From positions 1-64,000 of the forward strand of contig CAMBFA010000003.1 of the NCBI GenBank assembly GCA_945865325.1: 64,000 nucleotides of DNA. Direction: 5' to 3'. Every line of letters begins with the position of its first letter. Position 1 is the stretch's first letter. The translations under genes and the position numbers were made by a program. Source of the DNA: Candidatus Kuenenia stuttgartensis. GTDB lineage: Bacteria; Planctomycetota; Planctomycetia; Pirellulales; UBA1268. The notes beneath the pieces are model-generated. The model was not told the DNA's origin, did no database searches, and saw only the letters and a list, made by a program, of their open reading frames with translations. This document shows positions 29,263 through 39,139 of this stretch, piece after piece.

Positions 29263-30468
29263 TCAGTCGCGCCGTTGGCAGGCGGCGATCATCCCGCAGA
29301 CCTCGCCGATCACCGCCGCATCGACATGCGGGCCGATGGGGAGGGACAGACTCCGCGCCGAGAGACTGTCGGTGACGGGCAAGTCGGCCCGCCCGTCGTG
29401 GAACCGCCGGAACGCCACCTGACGGTGACAAGGGGGATCGTAATACGTCCGCGTCTCGATGCCGCGACCGGCCAGCGCCCTGCGGAGGTCGTCCCGCGTG
29501 GCACCGAACCGATCGGGATTGACGGTGATGGAGAAATCCTTGTGGCTCGAGACGTCGCCGGGACCGACAACAACCAATCCGATGCCGGCGATTCCATCGA
29601 GCGCCGCCGTATAGGCCGCGGCGACCATCCGCCTGTGGGCCGCCACCTCGTCCAGCCGGTCGAGCCCCAACCACGCCGTCGCGGCACACATCTCGGGCAT
29701 GCGACCGTTGCAGCCCGAAAACTGGGCGTCGTAGGAGCCGTCGTTGCCGTATTCGCGCCCCACCCGGATCAGCGTGGCCAGACAATCGCAGTCGGTGGCC
29801 ACGATCCCACCTTCACCGGCGACGAGGAGTTTGGTCGGGGAGAGGCTGAAGACCTGCGCGGTTGCCCCTCCACCGAGGGGACTCCCCGCCTGAAACGCTC
29901 CGAACCCATGGGCGGCGTCGATGACTAGCGGCAAGCCGTGTTTTGCGGCCACCTGACGGAGCCCGGCAACGTCACAGGGATTGCCGAAATTGTGGCAGGC
30001 CGAGAGTGCTACGGTTCGTGGCGTGATCGCCGCCGCCACCGCCTCCGGCCGGGCGTTGGTCGACGCCGGATCGACATCGACAAACACCGGGCGGAGGCCG
30101 TTCCAAACAACCGCCGCCGGCGCTGCCAGGAAGGTGAAGCTCGGCATCACGACCTCGCCGCCGGCTCCGCCGCCACCCGACAGTACCGTCGCTGTGGCGC
30201 AGTCGACCGCGGCCGCGGCCCGGCACCCCGTCAGCTTGAGCTCCGCCAGCGCCCGGTAGACGAGCATCAGGCCGGTGGTGCAACTACTGACGCCGATGGC
30301 ATGCCTGACGCCGAGATGCGTTGCCGCAGCGGCCTCGAGACGCTCGAGGTACGGGCCCTTCGTCAACCGGCCCGACCGCCAGATCGCCTCGAGATGCGGC
30401 CGGATCTCCTCCGCCGCTGGAAGGGCCGGACGCACGAACGGGACTCGAACCGGACCTTCAGCCGCCAC
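29263..30468 (-). CDS. DegT/DnrJ/EryC1 family PLP aminotransferase (PglE-like); probable GTG start
   Basis: 'FVRPALPAAEEIRPHLEAIWRSGRLTKGPYLERLE', 'VMPSFTFLAAPAAVVWNGLRPVFVDVDP', 'LPLVIDAAHGFGAF', 'SLSPTKLLVAGEGGIV'. Confidence 0.92.
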   Translation of the reverse strand: MAAEGPVRVPFVRPALPAAEEIRPHLEAIWRSGRLTKGPYLERLEAAAATHLGVRHAIGVSSCTTGLMLVYRALAELKLTGCRAAAAVDCATATVLSGGGGAGGEVVMPSFTFLAAPAAVVWNGLRPVFVDVDPASTNARPEAVAAAITPRTVALSACHNFGNPCDVAGLRQVAAKHGLPLVIDAAHGFGAFQAGSPLGGGATAQVFSLSPTKLLVAGEGGIVATDCDCLATLIRVGREYGNDGSYDAQFSGCNGRMPEMCAATAWLGLDRLDEVAAHRRMVAAAYTAALDGIAGIGLVVVGPGDVSSHKDFSITVNPDRFGATRDDLRRALAGRGIETRTYYDPPCHRQVAFRRFHDGRADLPVTDSLSARSLSLPIGPHVDAAVIGEVCGMIAACQRRD

Positions 30469-32473
30469 GGGCAGGCCTTTCTGTGATGTCTCCGGAGAGT
30501 CGGTCGCCGGGAACTGCCCCGCCGGTGCCCCGGGGCCGGGGCGGCATCGCTGGCCTGTATTCGGGGACGATCCGCTGAAGGGATTCACGGATCACGTCCG
30601 GGGGTTCGCCGGGGAGCGCGTGGAGCCGGTCGAATTGGTCTTCAATCTCCTCTAGGACCGCCTTCGGCCCGAAGACATAGCATACCTTGGGATGTAATGT
30701 CTGCACCCTCTGCTCCTCCGCGGAGATCAGCTCCTCGGCGAGCTTCTCCCCCGGCTGGAGTCCGGTGAACTCGATTCCGATCTCCTCCTCGTCGCAGCCG
30801 GAAAGGGAGATCATGTCGCGGGCGAGGTCGACGATCTTCACCGCGGGCCCCATGTCGAGAAGGAAGATCTCCCCCCCCTTCCCGATTGCGGTGGCCTGGA
30901 TCACGAGTTGCGCGGCCTCGGGGATCGTCATGAAGAACCGCTCGACGTCGGGATCGGTGACGGTGACCGGGCCGCCCCGGAGGATCTGCTCTTGGAACTT
31001 CGGCACCACGCTGCCGTTGCTCCCGAGGACGTTGCCGAAACGGACGACGACGAACGTCGTCCGCGCCGTGGCCGCGAACGCCTGGACATACCGCTCGGCG
31101 AGGAGTTTCGAGCATCCCATCACGCTCGACGGCTTCACCGCCTTGTCGGTGGAGATGGCAACGAAACGCCCGACGGCGTACTCCTCGGCCAGACGCACGA
31201 GCAACCGGGTGCCGAAACAGTTGTTCGTGATCGCTTCCCCGGGGTTCTGTTCGAGCATCGCGACATGCTTGTGGGCCGCCGCGTGGAACACCACTTCGGG
31301 GCGCTCGGTGTCGAACACATTCCTGATCCGCGATTCGTCGAGGATGTCGGCAAGAACGAACGCCATCGGCACCCCCGTCCGCAGCGATACCAGGCCGTTC
31401 TCCGCGTCGAACAGGGCGTTCTCGGCACGCTCGACGACGACGAGCCGGCGCGGACGGTAACGGAGCACCTGTCGGCAGATCTCCGACCCGATCGACCCCC
31501 CCCCTCCGGTGACGAGGACCACGCGATCGCGGACGATACCCTCGATCGCCGAATCGTCGAGAACGACCGGTTCCCGGCGGAGGAGATCGCGGATCTCGAC
31601 CGGCCGGAGCACGTTCGGGGAGGCGACGACCCCTCCCGAGGCGAGCAGTTCGCCCATCGATGGGATCACCTTCACGTTCACACCGAACTCGGCGGCATCG
31701 CTCAGAAGCCGGCGGAACGCCGACCTCGGGAGCTCCCCGGCCGTGACGAGGATTTCGTCGACCGGGCGCTGCCGCAACACCTTTCTCGCGTCATCGACGC
31801 GGCCGAGCACGCGGAGCCCGGCGATCCTCGAACCGCCGAGAAGGATGTTGTCGTCAAGAAAGCCGACGACGATGTACGACGGCGCGTGGTGTGCCGCGAG
31901 ATTCCGCGCGAGGATCTCGCCGGTCTCCGTGGCGCCGACGATCAGAGCCGAACGGACGTCGCCGCTGGTGATCCATGGTCTGAACACCTCCCGGATCGTC
32001 CGCGGCAGCGCACGGAGGCCGCCGATGAGAAGCATGGTCGCCGCCCAATCGATCACCATCACGCTCCGGGAGAGCCTCTGCCCAAGTCCAGGGAGCACTC
32101 CGACGGCCTCCCGGACGACGTCGACCGCGACCAGCGTCAGGGTGGCCAGGGTCGTGGTGAAGGCGAGCCGGCCGAGATCGGCGAACGACAGCCTGCCGAA
32201 CCGCCAGCGGAATTGATCGTGGAGGAGGAACACGATCGTCTTCACGACGACGACCCAGACAACCGTGGCACGAAACATCGCCACCATCGGGGCATCGGGC
32301 TGGAAGTCCCAACGGGTCAGCAAGGAGGCGAACCAGGCAGCGAGAAACAGCCCGATGTGGACCAGCAGCATCGACACCGTTCCCCCGCGGAGACCGACAA
32401 TGCCCGATCGCAGCCCCCCGCCACGGGGACGGAGGGGGGCAGGGGGGCGGGGATGGGCGGAGGCGGACGTCAT
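30458..32473 (-). CDS. Membrane-anchored nucleotide-sugar 4,6-dehydratase (PglF/WbpM/CapD family)
   Basis: TM N-terminus; 'VLVTGGGGSIGSEICRQVLRYRPRRLVVVERAENALF', 'VAISTDKAVKPSSVMGCSKLLAERYVQ'. Confidence 0.95.
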   Translation of the reverse strand: MTSASAHPRPPAPLRPRGGGLRSGIVGLRGGTVSMLLVHIGLFLAAWFASLLTRWDFQPDAPMVAMFRATVVWVVVVKTIVFLLHDQFRWRFGRLSFADLGRLAFTTTLATLTLVAVDVVREAVGVLPGLGQRLSRSVMVIDWAATMLLIGGLRALPRTIREVFRPWITSGDVRSALIVGATETGEILARNLAAHHAPSYIVVGFLDDNILLGGSRIAGLRVLGRVDDARKVLRQRPVDEILVTAGELPRSAFRRLLSDAAEFGVNVKVIPSMGELLASGGVVASPNVLRPVEIRDLLRREPVVLDDSAIEGIVRDRVVLVTGGGGSIGSEICRQVLRYRPRRLVVVERAENALFDAENGLVSLRTGVPMAFVLADILDESRIRNVFDTERPEVVFHAAAHKHVAMLEQNPGEAITNNCFGTRLLVRLAEEYAVGRFVAISTDKAVKPSSVMGCSKLLAERYVQAFAATARTTFVVVRFGNVLGSNGSVVPKFQEQILRGGPVTVTDPDVERFFMTIPEAAQLVIQATAIGKGGEIFLLDMGPAVKIVDLARDMISLSGCDEEEIGIEFTGLQPGEKLAEELISAEEQRVQTLHPKVCYVFGPKAVLEEIEDQFDRLHALPGEPPDVIRESLQRIVPEYRPAMPPRPRGTGGAVPGDRLSGDITERPARGG

Positions 32474-32731
32474 GGGAAGCCAGGGAGGCTGCGGCATCCG
32501 GCGGGGCGATCCCTGCCATGGCTACAAAAGGTAGGGGGAGTTCCGCCGGGACACAATGAATGGGATGGCAGGAGCGGAAGGGGAGGCCTACGGCCGTCTT
32601 CCCGGCAAGGACACCGGCCCCGCCACCCCCCGGCATGAGGCGGAAAAACCGGCAGAATCGGCAAAGTCTGCCATGCCATGGTGCCGATACATCCGATAGC
32701 GCCGATTTTAACGGCCGGCAAGGAGTGAGGC

Positions 32732-34135
32732 ATGACCCGAGATCGCCAGCGAACCATCCCCGTCGCCGTGGGATGCCTGCAGACCTTCCTCCCCGACCAT
32801 GGCGGAGTGGTGCGCCTCATGGTGGCGGCCCTGCTGCTCCTGACGAGCGTTGGCTGCAATATCTACGGCCGCCCCCAGCGGACGGCGTCTCACGAGGCCA
32901 CTCTGGCTGCCAATTGCGATGGCGATCCTGCCAAGATGCCCGCGAAGGAACTGGCGAAGGTGTCGCTCCCCCCGTACGTCATCGAGCCGCCGGACATCCT
33001 CCTCATCGACGCGCTGCGGATCGTGCCGAAGCCGCCGTTCCGGATCCAGTCGTTCGATTCGCTCCAGGTGATCGTCGAGGGAACCCTCCTCGAACAACCG
33101 ATCAACGGGATCTACGTCGTCGAACCGGGCGGCCTCCTTGACCTCGGCCCCTCCTACGGGAAGGTTGCCGTCGGCGGCAAATCGCTCGACGAGGCCCAGG
33201 ATGCTGTTTTCCGCCACCTCAAGCGCGTGCTGCGGGAGCCGCAGGTCTCGCTCACGCTCGCCCAAGCCGCGGGGCAGCAGCAGGTGACCGGAGAGCATCT
33301 TGTCGGCCCGGACGGCACGGTCAATCTCGGCACCTACGGGAGCGTCTACGTCACCGGGATGACGCTCGCGGAGGCGAAGGAGGTGATCGAGGCTCAACTC
33401 GACAAGTTCCTCGACGCGCCGCTGGTGAGTGTTGACGTCTTTAGCTACAACTCGAAGGTCTATTACGTGATCACAGAGGGGGCGGGGCAGGGGGACAATG
33501 TCGCCAAGTTTCCCGTCACCGGCAACGAGACCGTTCTCGATGCCATCGCCGAGATCAACGGGCTTTCGAAGCTCTCGAGCAAGGAGATCTGGATCGCCCG
33601 GCCGGCCCCGTCAGGGATCGGCTGTGATCAGGTTCTGCCGGTCGACATCGACGCGATCATGAGGGGGGGCGCCACGGCGACCAACTACCAACTCCTCCCC
33701 GGCGACCGCGTGTTCATCGCACAGGATCCGTGGATCGCCTTCAACACCATCATCGAGAAGGTCACCGCACCGTTTGAGCAGATCATGGGGTCAACGCTCC
33801 TCGGTGCCCAGACGGTCTATACGTTCCAGCGTGGTGCCGGCTTCGGCATCGGCGCCGGTGGTGTCTGCTGGGTTGCCCGCGAGGTGTATGGCGAGGAAAA
33901 CCCCAACTGGCTGCTTTTCCGGGCCTGGTTGCTGACCGAAGCCCCCATCTGGCTGCGTGACACCTACGCCACCCACGGTGAGGCCTTCGCCGCCTGGATC
34001 CATGACAAGCCGGTGGCGAAACTGGCCGTGCGGACGGTCATGGACACCATCCTCGCCTTCCGTGGAGCCGAACTTGCGGAACGCTGGGGGATCGACACAG
34101 CGGTGGCTGTTCCCCACGCCGAGTTCCCGCGCTGA
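32732..34135 (+). CDS. Polysaccharide biosynthesis/export protein (Wza-like, SLBB)
   Basis: Lipoprotein-like 'LLLLTSVGCNIYGR'; 'YVIEPPDILLIDALRIVP', 'LVGPDGTVNLGTYGSVYVTGMTLAEAKEVIEAQL', 'YQLLPGDRVFIAQDPW'. Confidence 0.9.
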   Translation: MTRDRQRTIPVAVGCLQTFLPDHGGVVRLMVAALLLLTSVGCNIYGRPQRTASHEATLAANCDGDPAKMPAKELAKVSLPPYVIEPPDILLIDALRIVPKPPFRIQSFDSLQVIVEGTLLEQPINGIYVVEPGGLLDLGPSYGKVAVGGKSLDEAQDAVFRHLKRVLREPQVSLTLAQAAGQQQVTGEHLVGPDGTVNLGTYGSVYVTGMTLAEAKEVIEAQLDKFLDAPLVSVDVFSYNSKVYYVITEGAGQGDNVAKFPVTGNETVLDAIAEINGLSKLSSKEIWIARPAPSGIGCDQVLPVDIDAIMRGGATATNYQLLPGDRVFIAQDPWIAFNTIIEKVTAPFEQIMGSTLLGAQTVYTFQRGAGFGIGAGGVCWVAREVYGEENPNWLLFRAWLLTEAPIWLRDTYATHGEAFAAWIHDKPVAKLAVRTVMDTILAFRGAELAERWGIDTAVAVPHAEFPR

Positions 34136-34240
34136 AACGCCCCGTTTCGCCGAGCCTGGCTCCCGAGACCGTGCAATCGTCGGTGCCAGGCGTAGAATAG
34201 ATTCACCGTTTGCATCCCCACCTGCCCGGAGATTGCTTCC

Positions 34241-34657
34241 ATGCTCCACCGCAAGACGTTTTCGATGGCCTGGCGGATCGCGTTGCCCGTGACGGCGGTG
34301 CTTCTGGTCGGCACGTTCGCGTCGACCGCCGCGGCCCAACAGGGACGGTTGCCGTTCGCCGATTATTCCGGGCGGAGGGGTATGAGCCCCTACACCGCAC
34401 TCGGATTCCAGGGGGACAATCCCAATACCGGCGGAACGCTCGGAGCCCTGCAAAACCTCGTCCGGCCGCAGCAACTCCAAGCCTCCCAGGTCCAGCAGCA
34501 GGTGAGCCTCGGAAGGCAGCTCAATGGCGTCCAGGGGCAGGTCCGCTCGATACAACGCGGTGGTGGTAGCAGCGGTCAAAATTACAACACGATCCGGTCC
34601 ACCGGCCACAGTGCGACGTTTCAGAACACCTCCCATTTCTATCCCAGCAATCGTTGA
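34241..34657 (+). CDS. Secreted hypothetical protein
   Basis: 'MLHRKTFSMAWRIALPVTAVLLVGTFASTAAAQQ' signal peptide. Confidence 0.6.
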   Translation: MLHRKTFSMAWRIALPVTAVLLVGTFASTAAAQQGRLPFADYSGRRGMSPYTALGFQGDNPNTGGTLGALQNLVRPQQLQASQVQQQVSLGRQLNGVQGQVRSIQRGGGSSGQNYNTIRSTGHSATFQNTSHFYPSNR

Positions 34658-35385
34658 AACGCTCCTCCGCCTTCTGGCGGTTCGCGCTTGCCATGCTCGG
34701 CACGACCGTGTGGCTGCCCTCCCCAGATGCCTCCAGCCGGCCCGGAGCCCAGGCCGCCCCGCCTTCGATCGAAGACGGGGGGAGTGAGCCGCGCCCGGAG
34801 CGGCCGCGAATGCAGACACTGGCCCCGTCGCTGCGCAGCGGGGCGGTCCCGTCGCAGCGCGCCCTTGTCGATGCCCGGTCGGAGTTCCGACAGCGCTACG
34901 GGAATCCGGCGGCGCGGGTGCGGACCTCCTCCGCCACGCTCCTGCTGGCCGAGGCGCTGATGGCGGAGGCAGCCGGTGAATCCGACCCGGCGGTGAAGTG
35001 GGTGATCCTCGAGGAGGCCAGGAAACTGGCCATCTCCGCGGGCAGCCCTCTCGTTGTCGGGCGGTCGGTGCGGGTCGCGTCGGCTGAGTTTGACTTCGAC
35101 GCCTTGGCCGTCGAATACCGCTCGCTCCTCGAGATCCCGCTGCGGGCCATCGATCCCGGGCGCGCGGCCGACCTCGCCAACGCAGCCGCGGGTGTGGCGA
35201 CGCGAGCCGAGGTCGACCACCGCTACGACGTGGCGATCCTGGCCCAAGGCCTGACGATCCGCGCCTGGCAGCGGGCCGGCAACATCCCTGCCGCTCGGGC
35301 GGCCTCCCTCCGGCTGGAGTCGCTCGAACGGCTGGCGAAATCGTCCCCCCGCCGGTCGCCCGGCGAAGCGGAGCCGGGGCGTTGA
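34654..35385 (+). CDS. Hypothetical exported protein, helical (TTG start)
   Basis: Overlaps preceding gene by 4 bp; N-terminal hydrophobic segment then Ala-rich helical sequence. Confidence 0.6.
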   Translation: MKRSSAFWRFALAMLGTTVWLPSPDASSRPGAQAAPPSIEDGGSEPRPERPRMQTLAPSLRSGAVPSQRALVDARSEFRQRYGNPAARVRTSSATLLLAEALMAEAAGESDPAVKWVILEEARKLAISAGSPLVVGRSVRVASAEFDFDALAVEYRSLLEIPLRAIDPGRAADLANAAAGVATRAEVDHRYDVAILAQGLTIRAWQRAGNIPAARAASLRLESLERLAKSSPRRSPGEAEPGR

Positions 35386-35395
35386 GCAACCCAGG

Positions 35396-37204
35396 TCAGT
35401 CGTCGTCGAAGGGGCGACGCGCGCCGGGCTTCGGGCCGGGGTCCGTCGGCTCCGGTTTCTCCGGCTGATCCTTCTCCGGACCGCGATTTCCCCCCTCCAC
35501 ACGACCTCCCCCTTCCTCCATCGACTGTCGCTCGCGCCACGGATTCCCCGCCTCGTAGCTTGCCAGCTCGCTCTTCAGCTGGTCACGGACCTCGGACGAC
35601 TCGTCACTCCCGTCGACGGCCTGCCGGCTGTATTTCTTCGCCTCCTCGAAATCCCCCGATTCGGCGTGGGCCGCAGCCAGCGTGCTGATCACGTGCGGCT
35701 GCTTCCATTCGGTCAATTCGCAGGCTTTCATGGCAATCCCGATGGCCCGCTTGCCGTCCCGGACCGCATCGTCCGGACTCGTGGCGAGCACCCAAGCGAG
35801 ATTGTTCAGGACCGTGTCGTTGTCTGGTTGCAGTTCCATGGCCTTTTCGAGGTCGGCGAGCGCCGCGGCGTGATCGCCGATGGAGATCTCGGCATCCCCG
35901 CGTCCGCGGCGGGCGAGAAACTGCTCCGGATCGATCTCCAACGCGCGATTGAAGCGGCGGATCGCCTCCCTTGGTTCCTTGGCTGCGAGGTAGAGGAAGC
36001 CGAGTTGGCCGACGACGCCGGCGTCGTTGGGGCTTTGGCGGACGAGTCGACGGAAATCGGCGATCGCCGACGGATAATCCCCCTGGTCAGCTGCGAGCAG
36101 AGCGCGAAGTTCGAGGGCCGACCGGTGGTCGGGGTCGCGGGCGAGGACGTGCGCGATGTCGGCGAGGGCGTCGTCGGTGCTGCCGGCCTGCTGGTGCAAC
36201 CGAGCCCGAAGGACGCGGGGCTCGGCCGCATCAGGGACCGCGGCGATCGCCCGATCGAGATCGGCCATCGCACGTTCGAGGTTTCCCTGCGACGCGAACA
36301 CCCGCCCGCGTTGGAAAAGGATGTCGGCGGAGTCGGGGGCAAGTTCGAGGGCGTCGTCGAAGTTCTTGAGGGCGTCGTCGGTCCGCTGTGCCATGAGCAA
36401 CGACAGGCCGCGCATCTCACGGATCCGGACATCGTCCGGATTCTCCTCGATCGCCACGTCGAAGTCCGCCAGGGCCCCGTCCTGATCCCCCTCCATCATC
36501 AGGAACAGCCCGCGCGTCCGTCGGACATCGGCATCCCGGGGGGCGAGCTCGACCGCTTTGTCGTAGTCGGCACGGCGAGCCGGCGGATCGTCTTCAGCGA
36601 GATTCCCCAGCACGACGTGGGCCTGGGCCGTCTGCAGCGGGTCGTCGCCGCCGAGCTCGACCGCGCGGCGGGCAGAGCTTCCGGCCCGCTGCCGATCCCC
36701 CCCGGGCAGCGCCTCGAGGCGAGCGATCATCACGTGCGCCGCAGCGAGCGTGTCGTCGCGCTGCACCACCTCCCCCAGATCGCGCAGCGCATAGGCCCGC
36801 ATCCGCTCCCATTGCTGCTGGGCTCCCGGGGCGCCGTCGAAGAGTGCTTCGGTGAGCATCGACGCCCGATCGACCAGCGTGCCTGTGTAGAGGTCGTTGG
36901 CAAACCCCCGCGAAGACTCCTCGAGCCCTTTCCGGAGGGCGGCTCGGACCAGCCCGAGGACCCGCTCGAAATCATCGAGGGACCGGGCCGCCAGCTTGGC
37001 ATCGACAGCCGCATCGAGATCCTCCTGCCCCGCCGCCGCGGCCGGGGCACTGTCGACGGCCGGTTCATCGGCGTGGAGCGGGAGGCACGCCGCCGGGTCC
37101 AGCAGCATCGATGCCGCAGCCAGGAACCACCGGCCCCGACGGCGGCGATCCGCACGCTGCGATGACGGCGGCAGGAGACGGCTGGCATGCGGGAGAACGT
37201 TCAT
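35396..37204 (-). CDS. Exported TPR-repeat protein
   Basis: Tandem TPR units e.g. 'ALADFDVAIEENPDDVRIREMRGLSLLMAQRTDDALKNFDDALELAPDSADILFQRGRVFASQGNLERAMADLDRAI'. Confidence 0.92.
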   Translation of the reverse strand: MNVLPHASRLLPPSSQRADRRRRGRWFLAAASMLLDPAACLPLHADEPAVDSAPAAAAGQEDLDAAVDAKLAARSLDDFERVLGLVRAALRKGLEESSRGFANDLYTGTLVDRASMLTEALFDGAPGAQQQWERMRAYALRDLGEVVQRDDTLAAAHVMIARLEALPGGDRQRAGSSARRAVELGGDDPLQTAQAHVVLGNLAEDDPPARRADYDKAVELAPRDADVRRTRGLFLMMEGDQDGALADFDVAIEENPDDVRIREMRGLSLLMAQRTDDALKNFDDALELAPDSADILFQRGRVFASQGNLERAMADLDRAIAAVPDAAEPRVLRARLHQQAGSTDDALADIAHVLARDPDHRSALELRALLAADQGDYPSAIADFRRLVRQSPNDAGVVGQLGFLYLAAKEPREAIRRFNRALEIDPEQFLARRGRGDAEISIGDHAAALADLEKAMELQPDNDTVLNNLAWVLATSPDDAVRDGKRAIGIAMKACELTEWKQPHVISTLAAAHAESGDFEEAKKYSRQAVDGSDESSEVRDQLKSELASYEAGNPWRERQSMEEGGGRVEGGNRGPEKDQPEKPEPTDPGPKPGARRPFDDD

Positions 37205-37340
37205 CGAGTCGTATCCTCGAGGGGGCCATGGGGGCCGGACAGATCGGCATCCCCTATCCCCCCAGTATGCGACGGGCCCCACCCTCGGGGCCAGACGGAT
37301 CGGCGGACGGGGAAAACGGCCCGTCGGTCCCGCGGGCGCA

Positions 37341-38246
37341 TCACAGCGGGGCGGGGAGGTCGCGACGGCAGAAGATCACGCCGCCGATAACGTATGCCAC
37401 GCACCCGACGCCGAGAAGAATTCCGTCGTAAACGACGAGATTCGCTGCGGCGGATTCGGTGGGGCGAAGGAGGAGTGGAAATGATGCGTCGTAAACGAAG
37501 AGATTCGTCCAGCCAACTGCGGGATCCCCGACCAGCCGCTGCGGTTCGTAGGCATTCAGAAAGGAGAGGTAGCCGACCCAGCCAAACGCCCCGCTCATTC
37601 GGCCGACGAGCTTCGCCAGCAGGGAGAAGACGTAAAAGCCGGACATCGCGCCGATCGTCCGCCAGCGATAGCTGTCGGCAGCCGACACGCAGGCGGAGAT
37701 CCCGGCCAGGCAGACCATCAGGCCGAAGACATTGGCGACCGGAAGCAGGAATCGATCCGGCTCGACCTTGCCAGCCCACGGACCATAGGCCACCGCCGCG
37801 CACACCGAGAGGGCCAGCACGCCGCACAGGCAGGCCGCCGCAGCCGTCGTCGCCAGCGCCTGCGTCACCCACACCGCTTTGCGTTGCACCGGCTGCGCGA
37901 GGAGCAACTCCATCGTGCCCCGTTCGAGCTGCCCCGACACGGCATCGCTCCCCCGGGTGATCCCCCAGACCGTCGCCGCGAGGACGACGACCGGATCGAC
38001 GAAGGCCAGCGCTACCCGGCCGGCGTGGGTCGCAACCTCGGAGAACGGCACCCCGGAGAGCCGCTGCCAGTCCTTCGGGATCGCCTGGAGGAGCACGTCC
38101 TGGAATGCCAGCATCGGAATCTGCGCCGATAGCCAGAGGAACAGCCAGGGGAACACGCCCCACAGCGCGGCAAACGCCAGCACGAGCCCGCGCTGATCAC
38201 CCCAGGTTTTGCGCCAGATGGCGGTATTCCACACGCGGTCACCCAT
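37341..38246 (-). CDS. ABC-2 type transporter permease
   Basis: Polytopic; 'VRSDAVSGQLERGTMELLLAQPVQRKAVWVTQALAT'-like region; overlaps ATPase gene. Confidence 0.85.
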   Translation of the reverse strand: MGDRVWNTAIWRKTWGDQRGLVLAFAALWGVFPWLFLWLSAQIPMLAFQDVLLQAIPKDWQRLSGVPFSEVATHAGRVALAFVDPVVVLAATVWGITRGSDAVSGQLERGTMELLLAQPVQRKAVWVTQALATTAAAACLCGVLALSVCAAVAYGPWAGKVEPDRFLLPVANVFGLMVCLAGISACVSAADSYRWRTIGAMSGFYVFSLLAKLVGRMSGAFGWVGYLSFLNAYEPQRLVGDPAVGWTNLFVYDASFPLLLRPTESAAANLVVYDGILLGVGCVAYVIGGVIFCRRDLPAPL

Positions 38247-39114
38247 GGCGATGAAAACGGTCATAGACGGCATCGAGCCCGACGGGGTCGACCCGGATCT
38301 CACCGAGAGGGAGCGTCGAGAGCCAGCCGAGGAGCGGCCGCAACGAATCGGCTGTCTCGAGGACGACCCTGCCGTCGCGGTCGCGGGTGACGGTGACATG
38401 CTCGCGGAGCTCCGCCGGCACCTCTCCCATCGCCCCCTCGAGCCGGGCGGTAATGCGGTGATGGCGGCGGAGCTGCGCGACCGACTGCTCGTGAACAACC
38501 CGCCCGGCGCGGAGGATCACGACGCGGTCACACGTTGCCTCGACCTCAGACAGGACATGCGAGGAAAACATCACCGTTCGGCCGGCCGCCTGCGCCTCGC
38601 GGACGAGATCGAGGACGACCGCCCGGGCCGTCGGATCGAGGTTGGCCGTCGGTTCGTCGAGGATCACGAGGGACGCCTCGGTGGCGAGAACGACGGCCAG
38701 GGCGAGTTTTTGCCGCATGCCCGTACTCATCCGCGCGACCTGACGCGAACAGTCGAGATCGAGGCGCCGGGCGATGCGCGTGGCCGCGTCACGGCGACAT
38801 TCACGGCGCAATCCGGAGAAGAAATCGAGGACCGCATGGCCCGACATCCGGCGGAAGAGGCGGGCCTCCCCGGGGAGATAGGTCGTCGCAGCCCTGACGG
38901 CGAGCGAGTCGAGAACGCAGTCATGCCCCGCCACCCGGGCCGTGCCGGAGGTGGGATGAATAAAGCCGAGAAGAAGGCGGAGGAAGGTCGTCTTCCCCGC
39001 GCCATTGGGGCCGAGGAGGCCGAACACCTCCCCCTGACGGACGGCCAACGAGCAGCCCTCGAGCGCCGTGAAAGGGCCATACCGCTTCGTGAGTTGATCC
39101 GCTTCAACGAGCAT
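38239..39114 (-). CDS. ABC transporter ATP-binding protein
   Basis: 'VFGLLGPNGAGKTTFLRLLLGFI', 'MSTGMRQKLALAVVLATEASLVILDEPTANLDP'. Confidence 0.96.
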   Translation of the reverse strand: MLVEADQLTKRYGPFTALEGCSLAVRQGEVFGLLGPNGAGKTTFLRLLLGFIHPTSGTARVAGHDCVLDSLAVRAATTYLPGEARLFRRMSGHAVLDFFSGLRRECRRDAATRIARRLDLDCSRQVARMSTGMRQKLALAVVLATEASLVILDEPTANLDPTARAVVLDLVREAQAAGRTVMFSSHVLSEVEATCDRVVILRAGRVVHEQSVAQLRRHHRITARLEGAMGEVPAELREHVTVTRDRDGRVVLETADSLRPLLGWLSTLPLGEIRVDPVGLDAVYDRFHRHG

Positions 39115-39139
39115 TGACCGCCTGGCAGGACCGGGGACA

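Noticed and set aside
30908-32638. 576-aa + strand ORF antisense to the PglF-like dehydratase
   Set aside because: Shadow ORF; opposite strand carries conserved Rossmann and STDK motifs.
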